NCBI RefSeq assembly: GCF_014268615.1
Contig: NZ_JABWQV010000029.1
Location: forward strand, 1 to 35,626
Length of the DNA: 35,626 bases
Direction of reading: 5' to 3'
From: Pseudomonas tehranensis
GTDB lineage: Bacteria > Pseudomonadota > Gammaproteobacteria > Pseudomonadales > Pseudomonadaceae
A program made the position numbers and the translations under genes. The notes under the pieces were generated by a model. The model searched no databases. It saw only the letters and a list, made by a program, of their open reading frames with translations, and was not told the DNA's origin. The number at the start of each line of letters is the position of its first letter. Position 1 is the stretch's first letter. Of this stretch, positions 1 through 7,860 are shown in pieces.

Positions 1-25
1 CTTCGCGAGCAAGCCCGCTCCCACA
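1..25. repeat. Partial REP palindrome at window edge
   Basis: The segment TTCGCGAGCAAGCCCGCTCCCACA is a variant of the REP half-element seen four more times as pairs in this window. Its partner arm, if any, lies before base 1. It follows the 3' end of the minus-strand small gene, the usual intergenic place for REP. Confidence 0.6.
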
Positions 26-50
26 TCAGGTTATTGCATCTGGCGACCGA

Positions 51-164
51 TTATTGGTGACTGACCCAGAACACCGCGGTGCCCACCACCAGGATAATCA
101 GGAACAAAATGGCCCAGGCATCAACAGTACTGTCGCTTTTCCTTGCTTTGGTCGGATTGCTCAT
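51..164 (-). CDS. Small single-pass membrane protein, 37 aa, unknown function
   Basis: A short reading frame of 37 codons starts with ATG at 164 and stops with TAA at 51. The peptide has a charged N-terminus (MSNPTKARKSDS), then about 20 hydrophobic residues (WAILFLIILVVGTAVFW) ending in SHQ, so it is probably a single transmembrane segment with the basic end in the cytoplasm. A purine-rich AGAGGCG lies upstream of the start, at a slightly long spacing. It is transcribed divergently from cysI. I have the impression that similar peptides occur next to cysI in other pseudomonads, but I cannot check this. No function is known to me. Confidence 0.6.
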   Translation of the reverse strand: MSNPTKARKSDSTVDAWAILFLIILVVGTAVFWVSHQ

Positions 165-270
165 TGCATCGCCTCTTGTCGGTTTTGTAGGTGATTGCAT
201 AGGGACTCGACCACAGTTAAGACGATGATTGCCCGCACGACAAATGTGGGTTAGGCAATAATCAATCCCA

Positions 271-298
271 TTAGTCGATTTGGTTCTTTACATATACT
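271..298 (+). promoter_or_regulatory. Possible sigma70 promoter of cysI
   Basis: A good -10 hexamer, TATACT (293-298), lies 16 bases after a weak -35, TTAGTC (271-276), in the AT-rich part of the 290-base gap before cysI. The following stretch contains GCATAACTCAAAA. CysB control is expected for cysI from the family, but no CysB site can be assigned from sequence alone. Confidence 0.3.
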
Positions 299-455
299 CA
301 AACATCACTTTTGCGCATAACTCAAAACAGGTATCTTGCACCGGCTCCTGTAGGAGTGCGCGGCCGTGCGCGTAGAATTGCCGAGGCAGAATCCGATTTC
401 AGCGAGCCAACACGCAGCTGTTTCTGATCGGCCCAAGCCTGAGAACGAGACTTAT

Positions 456-2114
456 ATGTACGTATATGACGAGTACGATCAGCGGATCATCGAGGACCGC
501 GTCAAGCAGTTCCGTGATCAGACCCGACGCTATCTGGCAGGCGAGCTGAGCGAAGAAGAATTCCGCCCTCTGCGTTTGCAGAATGGCCTGTATATCCAGC
601 GCTTCGCCCCGATGCTGCGCGTAGCGGTGCCCTATGGCCAACTGACCTCGCGTCAGGTGCGTATGCTGGCCAAGATTGCCCGCGACTACGACAAAGGCTA
701 TGCCCACATCAGTACCCGCCAGAACGTCCAGTACAACTGGCCGGCCCTGGAAGATGTGCCTCAGATCCTGGCTGAATTGGCCACTGTCCAGATGCACGCG
801 ATCCAGACCAGCGGCAACTGCCTGCGCAACGTCACCACCGACCAGTTCGCCGGTGTCGCGGCCGATGAGTTGATCGATCCGCGCCCCTGGTGCGAGATCG
901 TTCGCCAGTGGACCACCTTCCACCCGGAATTCGCCTACCTGCCGCGCAAGTTCAAGATCGCCATCAATGGCTCGACCTCGGACCGTGCGGCCATTGAAGT
1001 CCACGACATCGGCCTGGAGACGGTCTACAACGCCGCGGGCGAGCTGGGCTTCCGTGTGCTGGTGGGCGGCGGTCTGGGCCGTACGCCGGTGGTCGGCGCG
1101 TTCATCAACGAATTCTTGCCATGGCAGGACCTGCTGAGCTACCTCGACGCCATCCTGCGGGTGTACAACCGCTACGGCCGTCGTGACAACAAGTACAAGG
1201 CGCGGATCAAGATCCTGGTCAAGGCCCTTACGCCAGAAGTGTTCGCCGAAAAGGTCGAGGCCGAAATGGCTCACCTGCGCGGCGGCCAGACTACCCTGAC
1301 CGAAGCCGAAGTCCATCGCGTGGCCAAACATTTCGTCGACCCGGACTACAAGGCCCTGAGCAACCAGGACGCCGAGCTGGCCGCGCTCGACAAAGAACAT
1401 CCAGGCTTCGCCCGCTGGCGCACCCGCAACACCCTGGCCCACAAGAAGCCGGGCTACGTCGCGGTAACCCTGTCCCTGAAGCCGACCGGCGTCGCGCCGG
1501 GCGACATCACCGACAAGCAACTGGACGCCGTGGCCGACCTGGCTGAGCGCTACAGCTTCGGTCAACTGCGCACCTCCCACGAACAGAACATCATCCTGGC
1601 GGACGTTGAACAGAGCCAATTGTTCACCTTGTGGGGCGAGTTGCGCGAGCAAGGCTTCGCCACCCCGAACATCGGCCTGCTGACCGACATCATCTGCTGC
1701 CCGGGCGGTGATTTCTGCTCCCTGGCCAACGCCAAGTCGATCCCTATCGCCGAGTCGATCCAGCGTCGTTTCGACGACCTGGATTATCTGTTCGACATCG
1801 GCGAGCTGGACCTGAACATTTCAGGTTGCATGAACGCCTGTGGTCACCACCACGTCGGCCACATCGGCATTCTGGGCGTGGACAAGAAAGGTGAGGAGTT
1901 CTACCAGGTCTCCCTGGGCGGCAGCGGCAGCCGCGACGCCAGCCTGGGCAAGATCCTCGGCCCGTCGTTTGCCCAGGACGACATGCCTGACGTGATCGAG
2001 AAGCTGATCGACGTGTACATCGAACAACGTACTGAAGACGAGCGTTTCATCGACACTTATCAACGTATCGGCATCGACCTCTTCAAGGAACGCGTCTATG
2101 CAGCGAATAATTAA
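456..2114 (+). CDS. cysI: Sulfite reductase hemoprotein, siroheme/4Fe-4S (CysI)
   Basis: This 552-residue protein reduces sulfite to sulfide with six electrons in assimilatory sulfate reduction, in the cytoplasm. The siroheme-coupled 4Fe-4S ligands are visible as C415-x5-C421 (CCPGGDFC) and C458-x3-C462 (SGCMNAC). This is the classic Cx5C...Cx3C signature of nitrite/sulfite reductases, and the duplicated NiR_SIR halves span the chain. The frame is open upstream to a GTG at 366, but the ATG at 456 gives the N-terminus MYVYDEYDQ that I remember for Pseudomonas CysI, and the 30 extra residues look non-coding. The stop overlaps the next gene by 17 bases, so the two are translationally coupled. 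No cysJ-like flavoprotein is present. The electron donor (ferredoxin or a separate flavoprotein) cannot be read from the sequence. Confidence 0.95.
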   Translation: MYVYDEYDQRIIEDRVKQFRDQTRRYLAGELSEEEFRPLRLQNGLYIQRFAPMLRVAVPYGQLTSRQVRMLAKIARDYDKGYAHISTRQNVQYNWPALEDVPQILAELATVQMHAIQTSGNCLRNVTTDQFAGVAADELIDPRPWCEIVRQWTTFHPEFAYLPRKFKIAINGSTSDRAAIEVHDIGLETVYNAAGELGFRVLVGGGLGRTPVVGAFINEFLPWQDLLSYLDAILRVYNRYGRRDNKYKARIKILVKALTPEVFAEKVEAEMAHLRGGQTTLTEAEVHRVAKHFVDPDYKALSNQDAELAALDKEHPGFARWRTRNTLAHKKPGYVAVTLSLKPTGVAPGDITDKQLDAVADLAERYSFGQLRTSHEQNIILADVEQSQLFTLWGELREQGFATPNIGLLTDIICCPGGDFCSLANAKSIPIAESIQRRFDDLDYLFDIGELDLNISGCMNACGHHHVGHIGILGVDKKGEEFYQVSLGGSGSRDASLGKILGPSFAQDDMPDVIEKLIDVYIEQRTEDERFIDTYQRIGIDLFKERVYAANN

Positions 2115-2592
2115 GAACGACGAGGTTATCGACGAAACCTGGCACCTGCTGCCCAAGGACGCGACCCTCGATGGTATTTCCAACTGCGACGACCTGATCG
2201 TGCCCCTGGCCCTGTGGCGCGATCATGCTCACGCCCTCAAGGCCCGCGATGGCGGCCTGGGTGTGTGGCTGGACGCCGACGAAGAGGCTGAAGAAATCGG
2301 TGATGACGCCAATCAGTTCCAGGTCATCGCCCTCAACTTCCCGGCCTTCACCGACGGGCGCAGCTACTCCAACGCTCGCCTGCTGCGTGACCGCTATGGC
2401 TTCAAGGGCGAATTGCGGGCGATTGGCGATGTGCTGCGCGACCAATTGTTCTACATGCGCCGTTGCGGTTTCGACGCCTTTGCCTTGCGCGCCGACAAGG
2501 ACCCCTTTGAAGCCCTGGAAAGCCTCAAAGACTTCTCGGTGACCTACCAGGCCGCTACTGACGAACCGTTGCCGTTGTTTCGTCGTCGCTGA
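2098..2592 (+). CDS. DUF934 family protein, sulfite-reduction accessory
   Basis: This 164-residue soluble protein starts inside the last codons of cysI. I recognise it as DUF934 from the cysI-adjacent context and central features such as FPAFTDGRSYSNARLLRDR and GDVLRDQLFYMRRCGFD. DUF934 genes are usually found beside cysI and cysH in Proteobacteria and are often annotated as an oxidoreductase probably involved in sulfite reduction, without firm biochemistry. The overlap with cysI and the strong terminator just after its stop define a two-gene unit. No metal-binding or nucleotide-binding motif is evident. The family call is confident; the molecular role is not known. Confidence 0.88.
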   Translation: MQRIIKNDEVIDETWHLLPKDATLDGISNCDDLIVPLALWRDHAHALKARDGGLGVWLDADEEAEEIGDDANQFQVIALNFPAFTDGRSYSNARLLRDRYGFKGELRAIGDVLRDQLFYMRRCGFDAFALRADKDPFEALESLKDFSVTYQAATDEPLPLFRRR

Positions 2593-2605
2593 AACCTGAT
2601 GCATG

Positions 2606-2645
2606 AAAAAGCCCTGATCCGGGTACTCCGGTTCAGGGCTTTTTT
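2606..2645 (+). terminator. Rho-independent terminator of cysI-DUF934
   Basis: A perfect 12-bp stem (AAAAAGCCCTGA / TCAGGGCTTTTT) with a partly paired GC-rich loop ends in a T run, 14 bases after the DUF934 stop codon. The A-rich left arm would also give a T run on the other strand. Confidence 0.9.
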
Positions 2646-2696
2646 ATTGATGGATGATTGGTGCGGAACCTAACCTTCAGTCCACCCGGAACCAAA

Positions 2697-2785
2697 TGTG
2701 GGAGCGAGCCTGCTCGCGATAGCGATTCGCCTGAGTAGGTGATGTTGGATGTGCCACCGACATCGCGAGCAGGCTCGCTCCCACA
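2697..2785. repeat. REP pair (REPIN), outward TGTGGG ends
   Basis: The left arm TGTGGGAGCGAGCCTGCTCG...AGCG (2697-2724) and the inverted right arm ending CTCGCTCCCACA (to 2785) are separated by about 37 bases. The unit is about 89 bp, the same design as at 19794 and 25933. It lies between the cysI terminator and the 3' end of the sohB-like gene. Confidence 0.9.
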
Positions 2786-2796
2786 GGGAGTAGCCG

Positions 2797-3828
2797 CTAC
2801 CAGAACCGCTGCTGGGTCAGCCGGCTCCACCAGTTCAGCAGCACCCGGTCCACCGAACCGCTGGCCGCCATGCCAATGCGCTCCTGTAAACTTTTGCGTT
2901 CGGCGTAGTGCAGGTGGTACAGCTCGGCACTCTTGGCTCGTTCGGCCAGGTATTCATCGCTGGTCTTCAGCTCGTCCACCAGGCGTTTGTCCAGTGCCGC
3001 GACGCCCAGCCAGACTTCACCGGTCGCCACTTCATCAATGGCCAGTTGCGGACGGTAGTTGGACACGAAGTTCTTGAACAGCTCATGGGTGATGTCCAGG
3101 TCTTCCTGGAACTTCTCCCGCCCCTTCTCGGTGTTTTCGCCAAACACCGTCAACGTGCGCTTGTATTCACCGGCCGTCAGCACTTCAAAATCGATATCGT
3201 GCTTCTTCAGCAGACGGTTGACGTTGGGCAACTGGGCCACGACGCCGATGGAGCCAAGAATGGCAAAAGGCGCGCTGATGATCTTCTCTCCGATGCACGC
3301 CATCATGTAGCCGCCGCTGGCCGCGACCTTGTCGATGCACACCGTCAACGGCACGCCGGCCTGTCGGATCCGGGCCAGTTGCGAGGAGGCCAGGCCGTAG
3401 CTGTGGACCATGCCGCCACCGCTTTCCAGGCGCAACACCACTTCATCCTTAGGGGTCGCCAGGGTCAGCAATGCGGTGATTTCATGACGAAGGCTCTCGG
3501 TGGCCGAGGCTTTGATGTCACCGTCAAAATCCAGCACGAATACCCGAGACTTGGCCGCCGGTTTGTCCTTGGTTTTCTTTGCGGCCTTTTCAGCCTTGCC
3601 TTCGGTCTTGCGCAGGGCCTTGAGCTGGTCTTTATCCAGCAGCGTCTGCTCCAGGCGCTCACGCAGCCCCTTGTAGAAGTCGTTGAGTTTGCTCACCTGC
3701 AACTGGCCGGCTGACTTGCGCCGGCCTTTGCTGCGCAGGGCAGCAAAACTGGCCAGCACCACCAGGATGGCGATCACCAGCGTCACGGTCTTGGCCAGAA
3801 AACTGGCGTATTCGATGAAAAACTCCAC
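2797..3828 (-). CDS. sohB: SohB-type membrane peptidase, family S49
   Basis: This 343-residue protein is an inner-membrane serine protease of the signal-peptide-peptidase A / SohB group. One N-terminal transmembrane helix (about residues 10-30) is followed by a basic Lys-rich linker (about 70-95) and the S49 domain. The Ser/Lys dyad is visible as S171 in KVAASGGYMMA and K223 in AGEYKRTLT. Their spacing of 52 residues equals that of E. coli SohB (S178/K230, from memory). I chose the GTG at 3828 because GGAG sits 5 bases before it and the protein then begins at the usual EFFIEYASF. The longer ATG at 3861 would place that Shine-Dalgarno inside the coding region. It is a single gene, divergent from the phosphatase gene. 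Confidence 0.92.
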   Translation of the reverse strand: MEFFIEYASFLAKTVTLVIAILVVLASFAALRSKGRRKSAGQLQVSKLNDFYKGLRERLEQTLLDKDQLKALRKTEGKAEKAAKKTKDKPAAKSRVFVLDFDGDIKASATESLRHEITALLTLATPKDEVVLRLESGGGMVHSYGLASSQLARIRQAGVPLTVCIDKVAASGGYMMACIGEKIISAPFAILGSIGVVAQLPNVNRLLKKHDIDFEVLTAGEYKRTLTVFGENTEKGREKFQEDLDITHELFKNFVSNYRPQLAIDEVATGEVWLGVAALDKRLVDELKTSDEYLAERAKSAELYHLHYAERKSLQERIGMAASGSVDRVLLNWWSRLTQQRFW

Positions 3829-4057
3829 GATGGCTCCTAATAAATTCAAAACGCCGCTCAAGGGCGGGCACTCAACACGTTCAGCATACCCATGCGCCTG
3901 CGCCGCGACCAGCCGTGAAACCTGTGGTTACCTTAACGGGAGCGCAGTTGAACAAAGCTGTAACGGGCATTTCAAACAAGCGTATGTTTTTTCATTGACA
4001 GCTCACCGCCATCCTCATAACCTCGCCAAACCTTCAACGTACCGGGATGACGCGGAC

Positions 4058-4768
4058 GTGGGCAGTATCTATCTGATTCGACATGGCCAGGCCTCCTTTG
4101 GTGCGGACGACTACGATGTCCTTTCGCCAAACGGTGTACGCCAGGCGCAAGTGCTGGGCAGCCACCTGGCCGAACTGGGTGTCGTGTTCGATCGCTGCCT
4201 CTCGGGCGACCTGCGTCGTCAGCAGGATACCGCCACCGGTGCGCTGGGCCAGATGTCCGCCGCCGGGCTGCCGGTTCCCGGGCTGGAGATCGATTCGGCG
4301 TTCAATGAATTCGACGCCGACGCGGTGATCCGCGCCCTGTTGCCGGACATGCTCGCCCAGGAACCCGAAGCCCTGTACATCCTGCGCAACGCCGCACAGA
4401 ACCGCGCCGAGTTCCAGCGCATCTTCGCGTTGATCATCGAACGCTGGCTCGGCGGCCAATACGACCCGCCCGGGCTGGAAAGCTGGCTGGGTTTCGTCGA
4501 CCGCGTCCAGGCCGGCCTGCAGCGCATTCTGGAGCAAGCCGACAATTCTCAGAAAATCGCCGTATTCACCTCCGGCGGGACCATCACCGCCCTGCTCCAC
4601 CTGATCACCCAGATGCCTGCGCGGCAGGCCTTTGAATTGAACTGGCAAATCGTCAACACCTCGCTCAACCACTTGAAATTCAGGGGCCGCGAGGTGGCCC
4701 TGGCTTCCTTCAACAGTCATGCCCACCTGCAACTGCTGAAGGCCCCGGATCTCATCACCTTTCGCTGA
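4058..4768 (+). CDS. Histidine phosphatase (phosphoglycerate mutase-like) family protein
   Basis: This 236-residue cytoplasmic protein begins with the phosphohistidine loop YLIRHGQASFG (H9), followed by LSGDLRRQQDTATG, which carries the second conserved Arg region. The C-terminal catalytic box that normally reads SHGG appears here as TSGGTI (S172), so the second catalytic His is replaced by Ser. I believe a minority of histidine phosphatases show such SGG forms, so activity cannot be assumed or excluded. The start is GTG at 4058, the first residue of the conserved strand. The frame stays open far upstream (to 3683), but that part looks non-coding and overlaps sohB. It is probably co-transcribed with the SCP2 gene 51 bases downstream. 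The substrate is unknown. Confidence 0.85.
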   Translation: MGSIYLIRHGQASFGADDYDVLSPNGVRQAQVLGSHLAELGVVFDRCLSGDLRRQQDTATGALGQMSAAGLPVPGLEIDSAFNEFDADAVIRALLPDMLAQEPEALYILRNAAQNRAEFQRIFALIIERWLGGQYDPPGLESWLGFVDRVQAGLQRILEQADNSQKIAVFTSGGTITALLHLITQMPARQAFELNWQIVNTSLNHLKFRGREVALASFNSHAHLQLLKAPDLITFR

Positions 4769-4819
4769 GTCCGGATTACTGTAGACCCTTGCTGTATAAC
4801 CCAAATAAGGATCGAAACC

Positions 4820-5137
4820 ATGACCTCCGTAGCCGACGCCGTACAATCCATGAAAGCCAAGTTCAACCCTGCCGCCGCTGCCGGCCTGGATCTGGTATTT
4901 GGTTTCAACATCACCGACGAAGACAAGCACTACGCCCTGATCGTCAAGGATGGCACCTGTGAGCTGCAAGAAGGCGAAAATGAAAACGCCAACTGCACGC
5001 TGATCATGGACAGCGAAACCCTCAAGGGCATCGTCAGCGGCGATACCGATGGCATGCAAGCATTCATGGGCGGCAAGCTGCGCGTCGACGGCGACATGAT
5101 GCTGTCGATGAAGCTGTCCGAATTGTTCCCGGCCTGA
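4820..5137 (+). CDS. SCP2 sterol-binding domain protein
   Basis: This 105-residue protein is a single small SCP2 (sterol carrier protein 2) domain. The recognisable features are the helix MTSVADAVQSMKAKFNP, the strand pair with VKDGTCELQEGE, LIMDSETLKGIVSGD, and the closing MGGKLRVDGDMMLSMKL-ELF. Such stand-alone domains bind lipids or fatty acyl-CoA in a hydrophobic cavity and are common in Gammaproteobacteria. The ligand is not known. The ATG at 4820 is preceded by AAGGA (4807-4812). A short stem-loop follows the gene. It lies 51 bases after the phosphatase and may share its transcript. Confidence 0.9.
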   Translation: MTSVADAVQSMKAKFNPAAAAGLDLVFGFNITDEDKHYALIVKDGTCELQEGENENANCTLIMDSETLKGIVSGDTDGMQAFMGGKLRVDGDMMLSMKLSELFPA

Positions 5138-5176
5138 GGCTGCTTGCCCTTTCTCCGGGCGCCCTGGCTGCAAACG

Positions 5177-5206
5177 AATCCCGCCTCTGTGGCGGGATTT
5201 GTATTT
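5177..5206 (+). terminator. Terminator after SCP2 gene
   Basis: AATCCCGCC-tctgt-GGCGGGATT forms a 9-bp stem with a 5-base loop, followed by a T-rich tail (TGTATTTTG). It lies about 40 bases after the stop codon. Confidence 0.8.
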
Positions 5207-5231
5207 TGAGCATCTCCATTGGCCGGCCCAT

Positions 5232-5327
5232 CGCTATCGCGAGCAGGCTCGCTCCCACAATTGCTCCGGTTTCAAGATTGAGCGTCGCCCCAGATCCCTT
5301 GTGGGAGCGAGCCTGCTCGCGATAGCG
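5232..5327. repeat. REP pair in the inverse arrangement
   Basis: The left arm is CGCTATCGCGAGCAGG...CCCACA (5232-5259) and the right arm TGTGGGAGCG...GATAGCG (5300-5327). Each arm is a close copy of the arm in the other pairs, but here the CGCTATCGC ends face outward and the TGTGGG ends face inward, opposite to the three REPINs in this window. Confidence 0.85.
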
Positions 5328-5403
5328 CCGGTACATTCAGCAAAGGGCCTGCGATTATTCGCAGGTATCGTACAATCCCCGCTTTTCTCGCATCGGCCTG
5401 ACC

Positions 5404-6267
5404 ATGGACATTGACCTTGCCCGCACCTTTCTGGAAATCGTCCGTCACGGCAGCCTCGCCGCCGCAGCCGACAAGCTGCACGTCACCCAGACGGCTATCA
5501 CAGCGCGGGTGCAGAAGCTTGAAAGCCAGCTTGGCTGTGTGCTGTTTGTGCGCAACCGTGCTGGCGCGCGCCTGACTGCCGACGGTGAAGCGTTCGTGGT
5601 GTATGCCAATCAACTGGTGCAGACCTGGGAAGCGGCACGCCGGGACTTGCCCTTGCCCGAAGGCTTTCGCAACGTTTTGCACCTCGGTGGCGAGGTCAGC
5701 CTATGCAATCCCTTGATGCTCGCCTGGGCCGAGGAACTGCGCCAGAAAATCCCCGGGCATGCCCTGCGCATGGACATCCGCGATGGCGAAAAACTGCTGC
5801 AACAACTGGAGCTAGGCCTGCTGGATGCCGCCGTGGTGTATCAGCCCGAATACTGGCCGAGGCTGCAAGTGGAACAGTTACTGGAAGAGAAACTGATCCT
5901 GGTGCGCCTGGCGACCTGTCCCGAGCCCTACGTGTACATCGACTGGAGTGCCGACTTCCGTCGTCAGCACGACACCGCGCTGCCGGACAAGGCCAAGGCG
6001 GCCGTGACGTTCAATCTCGGCCCCCTGGCCCTGCAGTACATTCTGGAGAACGGCGGCAGCGGCTACTTCCGTACCCGGGTCGTGCAGAGTTACCTTGACA
6101 GCGGCATTCTGGAGCGAGTGCCCAAGGCGCCGGAATTCAACTACCCGACTTACCTCGTGTACTCCCGGGATCGGGATTCGGCGGCGTTGCAGCAAGCCTT
6201 CGAAGTGCTGCGTCAGATCGTCACCGCCGGCAGCGACTGGTCCCAGCGCTGGAACCCGCTGACCTGA
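5404..6267 (+). CDS. LysR-family transcriptional regulator
   Basis: This 287-residue protein has the LysR winged helix-turn-helix at residues 1-60 (MDIDLARTFLEIVRHGSLAAAA, then KLHVTQTAITARVQKLE). It is followed by a periplasmic-binding-protein-like effector domain to the C-terminus. The ATG at 5404 is the standard LTTR N-terminus. The gene stands alone: a REP pair lies upstream, the convergent ydcH-like gene downstream, and no divergent target gene is present, so its regulon cannot be read from context. Effector unknown. Confidence 0.92.
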   Translation: MDIDLARTFLEIVRHGSLAAAADKLHVTQTAITARVQKLESQLGCVLFVRNRAGARLTADGEAFVVYANQLVQTWEAARRDLPLPEGFRNVLHLGGEVSLCNPLMLAWAEELRQKIPGHALRMDIRDGEKLLQQLELGLLDAAVVYQPEYWPRLQVEQLLEEKLILVRLATCPEPYVYIDWSADFRRQHDTALPDKAKAAVTFNLGPLALQYILENGGSGYFRTRVVQSYLDSGILERVPKAPEFNYPTYLVYSRDRDSAALQQAFEVLRQIVTAGSDWSQRWNPLT

Positions 6268-6337
6268 CGGATTCGCGGTGGATGTGTGGCGAGAGGGCCC
6301 TTCACGAATCAAAGGGCTCCTCACAAACAGCCCAGCC

Positions 6338-6580
6338 TTATGGCTCTTCCTGCAAGTACCCCGCGATCTCGTCTTTGACCTGCAATCGTTTCTCCTTGAG
6401 CGCCTTCAGGGCAACATCGGACAGTGCGGCGGACGACGGTTTCTCGGCGTCGACCACCTCGGCATCAAGTTGGGAGTATTTTTGAAGTAACGAGTCGAGC
6501 CTTGGATTCTCGCTGCGTTTTTGCTGGATGTGGTCTTTTGTGCATTGAAGATCCTGGCACAAATCGTGAGTCACGGGCAT
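6338..6580 (-). CDS. YdcH-like (DUF465) small coiled-coil protein
   Basis: This 80-residue protein is highly charged and helical, with a DUF465/YdcH-type ending (LKALKEKRLQVKDEIAGYL). The start at 6580 is set by an excellent Shine-Dalgarno, AAAGGAGGTG, 5 bases before the ATG. The same frame stays open upstream to 6718, but that part is arginine-rich and non-coding in look. Small proteins of this family are abundant and conserved in bacteria, with no settled function. It is divergent from the DUF4142 gene, with a 217-base shared intergenic region. Two cysteines (C8, C13) near the N-terminus are unusual for such a small cytoplasmic protein. Confidence 0.82.
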   Translation of the reverse strand: MPVTHDLCQDLQCTKDHIQQKRSENPRLDSLLQKYSQLDAEVVDAEKPSSAALSDVALKALKEKRLQVKDEIAGYLQEEP

Positions 6581-6797
6581 GGAACACCTCCTTTGGCAGA
6601 ACGATGGCAGACGCCTTCTACGGCGTTCGTCGACCATCAGAATGGCCTCGCCGACGGGGTTCTGTCGACCGCCAATCCGACCAGCGGTGACCGTTCGTCG
6701 TACCGGCCCGCTGTGCAATCAAACCTTTGTCCGCCCGCCGCTCTCCATTGAACAGGACGACACAAGTCCCTTGTACAACCTGTGTGGAGACTTACCT

Positions 6798-7319
6798 ATG
6801 GACGGACTTACCCTGCGTCAACTCGGCCTGGCAGTTGCCTTGAGCACCAGCATGGGCATGGCTTGGGCCGCAACTTCCAACGACTTCGTCGACAACGCGG
6901 CGGCCGGCGGTATCGCGGAAATCGAAACCAGCAAACTGGCCCTGGAAAAAAGCAGCTCGGCGGACGTCAAGGACTTCGCCAACATGATGATTTCCGACCA
7001 CACCAAAGCCAACGAGGAGTTAATCTCGCTGGCGAAAAAACACGACATCGAAGTGCCGGACCAAACCACGTTGGTGAAAAAGGCCAAGGCCAAGATTCTT
7101 GACATGCGCGATGAGTCGTTTGATGCGGCCTACGCCAACAACCAGGTGATGGCCCACGAAGAAACCATCGCCCTGTTCAAGAAAGAAGCCGAGACCGTCA
7201 CGGACGACAAGAAGCCCGGCAACACCGAGCTGAAGGCGTTCGCGCAAAAAATGCTTCCAGACTTGGAAAAACATCTGGAAATGGCCAAGAAACTCCAGGC
7301 CGCTCATCCAAGTAAATAG
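6798..7319 (+). CDS. Exported DUF4142 family protein
   Basis: This 173-residue protein starts with a Sec signal peptide whose probable cleavage is after AWA (residue 24). The rest is a four-helix, ferritin-like DUF4142 domain: NDFVDNAAAGGIAEIETSKLA, DVKDFANMMISDHTKANEEL and the C-terminal LPDLEKHLEMAKKL are the family's typical segments. DUF4142 proteins are periplasmic or outer-membrane-associated and are often linked with stress or envelope functions, without a known reaction. I took the start at ATG 6798, just before the signal peptide, although the frame is open back to 6579. GTGGAG lies 10-15 bases upstream. Confidence 0.9.
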   Translation: MDGLTLRQLGLAVALSTSMGMAWAATSNDFVDNAAAGGIAEIETSKLALEKSSSADVKDFANMMISDHTKANEELISLAKKHDIEVPDQTTLVKKAKAKILDMRDESFDAAYANNQVMAHEETIALFKKEAETVTDDKKPGNTELKAFAQKMLPDLEKHLEMAKKLQAAHPSK

Positions 7320-7860
7320 CAGAGAATGTAAAAAAGCCCGATCATAACGTAGGGTTTAACGAGATCATCAGCCTGACCGAGAAGCCCTGCTGGTTTAATC
7401 TGGCAGGGCATTCTTGGTTTCAAACGTGGGATCTCCTCAGAATACCGAAATACCTCTGAGCATCTTCGAGAGGTCGCTCCCTTGATGTTTTACTTCACAA
7501 AAAGAGAGCATTAGTCCTGCCCCAGTTAGGAGTTTCTCTCTTTGCCAGACGCCACTATTAACGTCATTGAGCCATGGGGTCGACATTGACCGCCGGGCTA
7601 AGAAAATCAATGTGATAACCATCGGAGCCATCGTGTGCCTGGCTGAATTTAACTTGTATGCTGATCATGAAATATTTTAACTATTTTTTAGACCGACAGC
7701 CTATTAATTAAGCAGATAGATTACTTATGCAGGAAGTGTCTGTAGTAGATTTCTGAAAACACCAAAATTCGCCTTATTAAGTTGTTTGACTGGTCCGACA
7801 TTGATAGGTTTTCCTCCGACTGTTCAAGCCGTAGCAAACACTGATTCAAAGGGGCCAATA
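7320..7860. other. AT-rich gene-poor gap before the PheRS-like gene
   Basis: These 541 bases carry no convincing gene. The second half (about 7640-7790) is clearly richer in A and T than the rest of the window. The 64-codon minus-strand frame at 7437-7631 has no recognisable protein features and no good ribosome site. A short plus-strand frame ending near 7680 (GVDIDRRAKKINVITIGAIV) looks faintly protein-like but has no start signal, so a decayed gene is possible. No tRNA, integrase or direct-repeat boundary was recognised. Confidence 0.5.
7384..7409 (+). terminator. Possible terminator after DUF4142 gene
   Basis: GCCCTGC and GCAGGGC form a 7-bp stem with a 12-base loop, followed by ATTCTTGGTTT. 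The T tract is interrupted, so termination strength is uncertain. Confidence 0.4.

Noticed and set aside
399..1652. 417-codon minus-strand frame opposite cysI
   Set aside because: CysI is certain on the plus strand; the antisense product has no family features.
7437..7631. 64-codon minus-strand frame in the AT-rich gap
   Set aside because: No ribosome site, no homology that I can recognise, and no membrane or domain feature beyond a short hydrophobic start.
7430..7860. T-box or amino-acid attenuator ahead of the PheRS-like gene
   Set aside because: I looked for the T-box antiterminator core and a Phe-rich leader peptide and saw neither.
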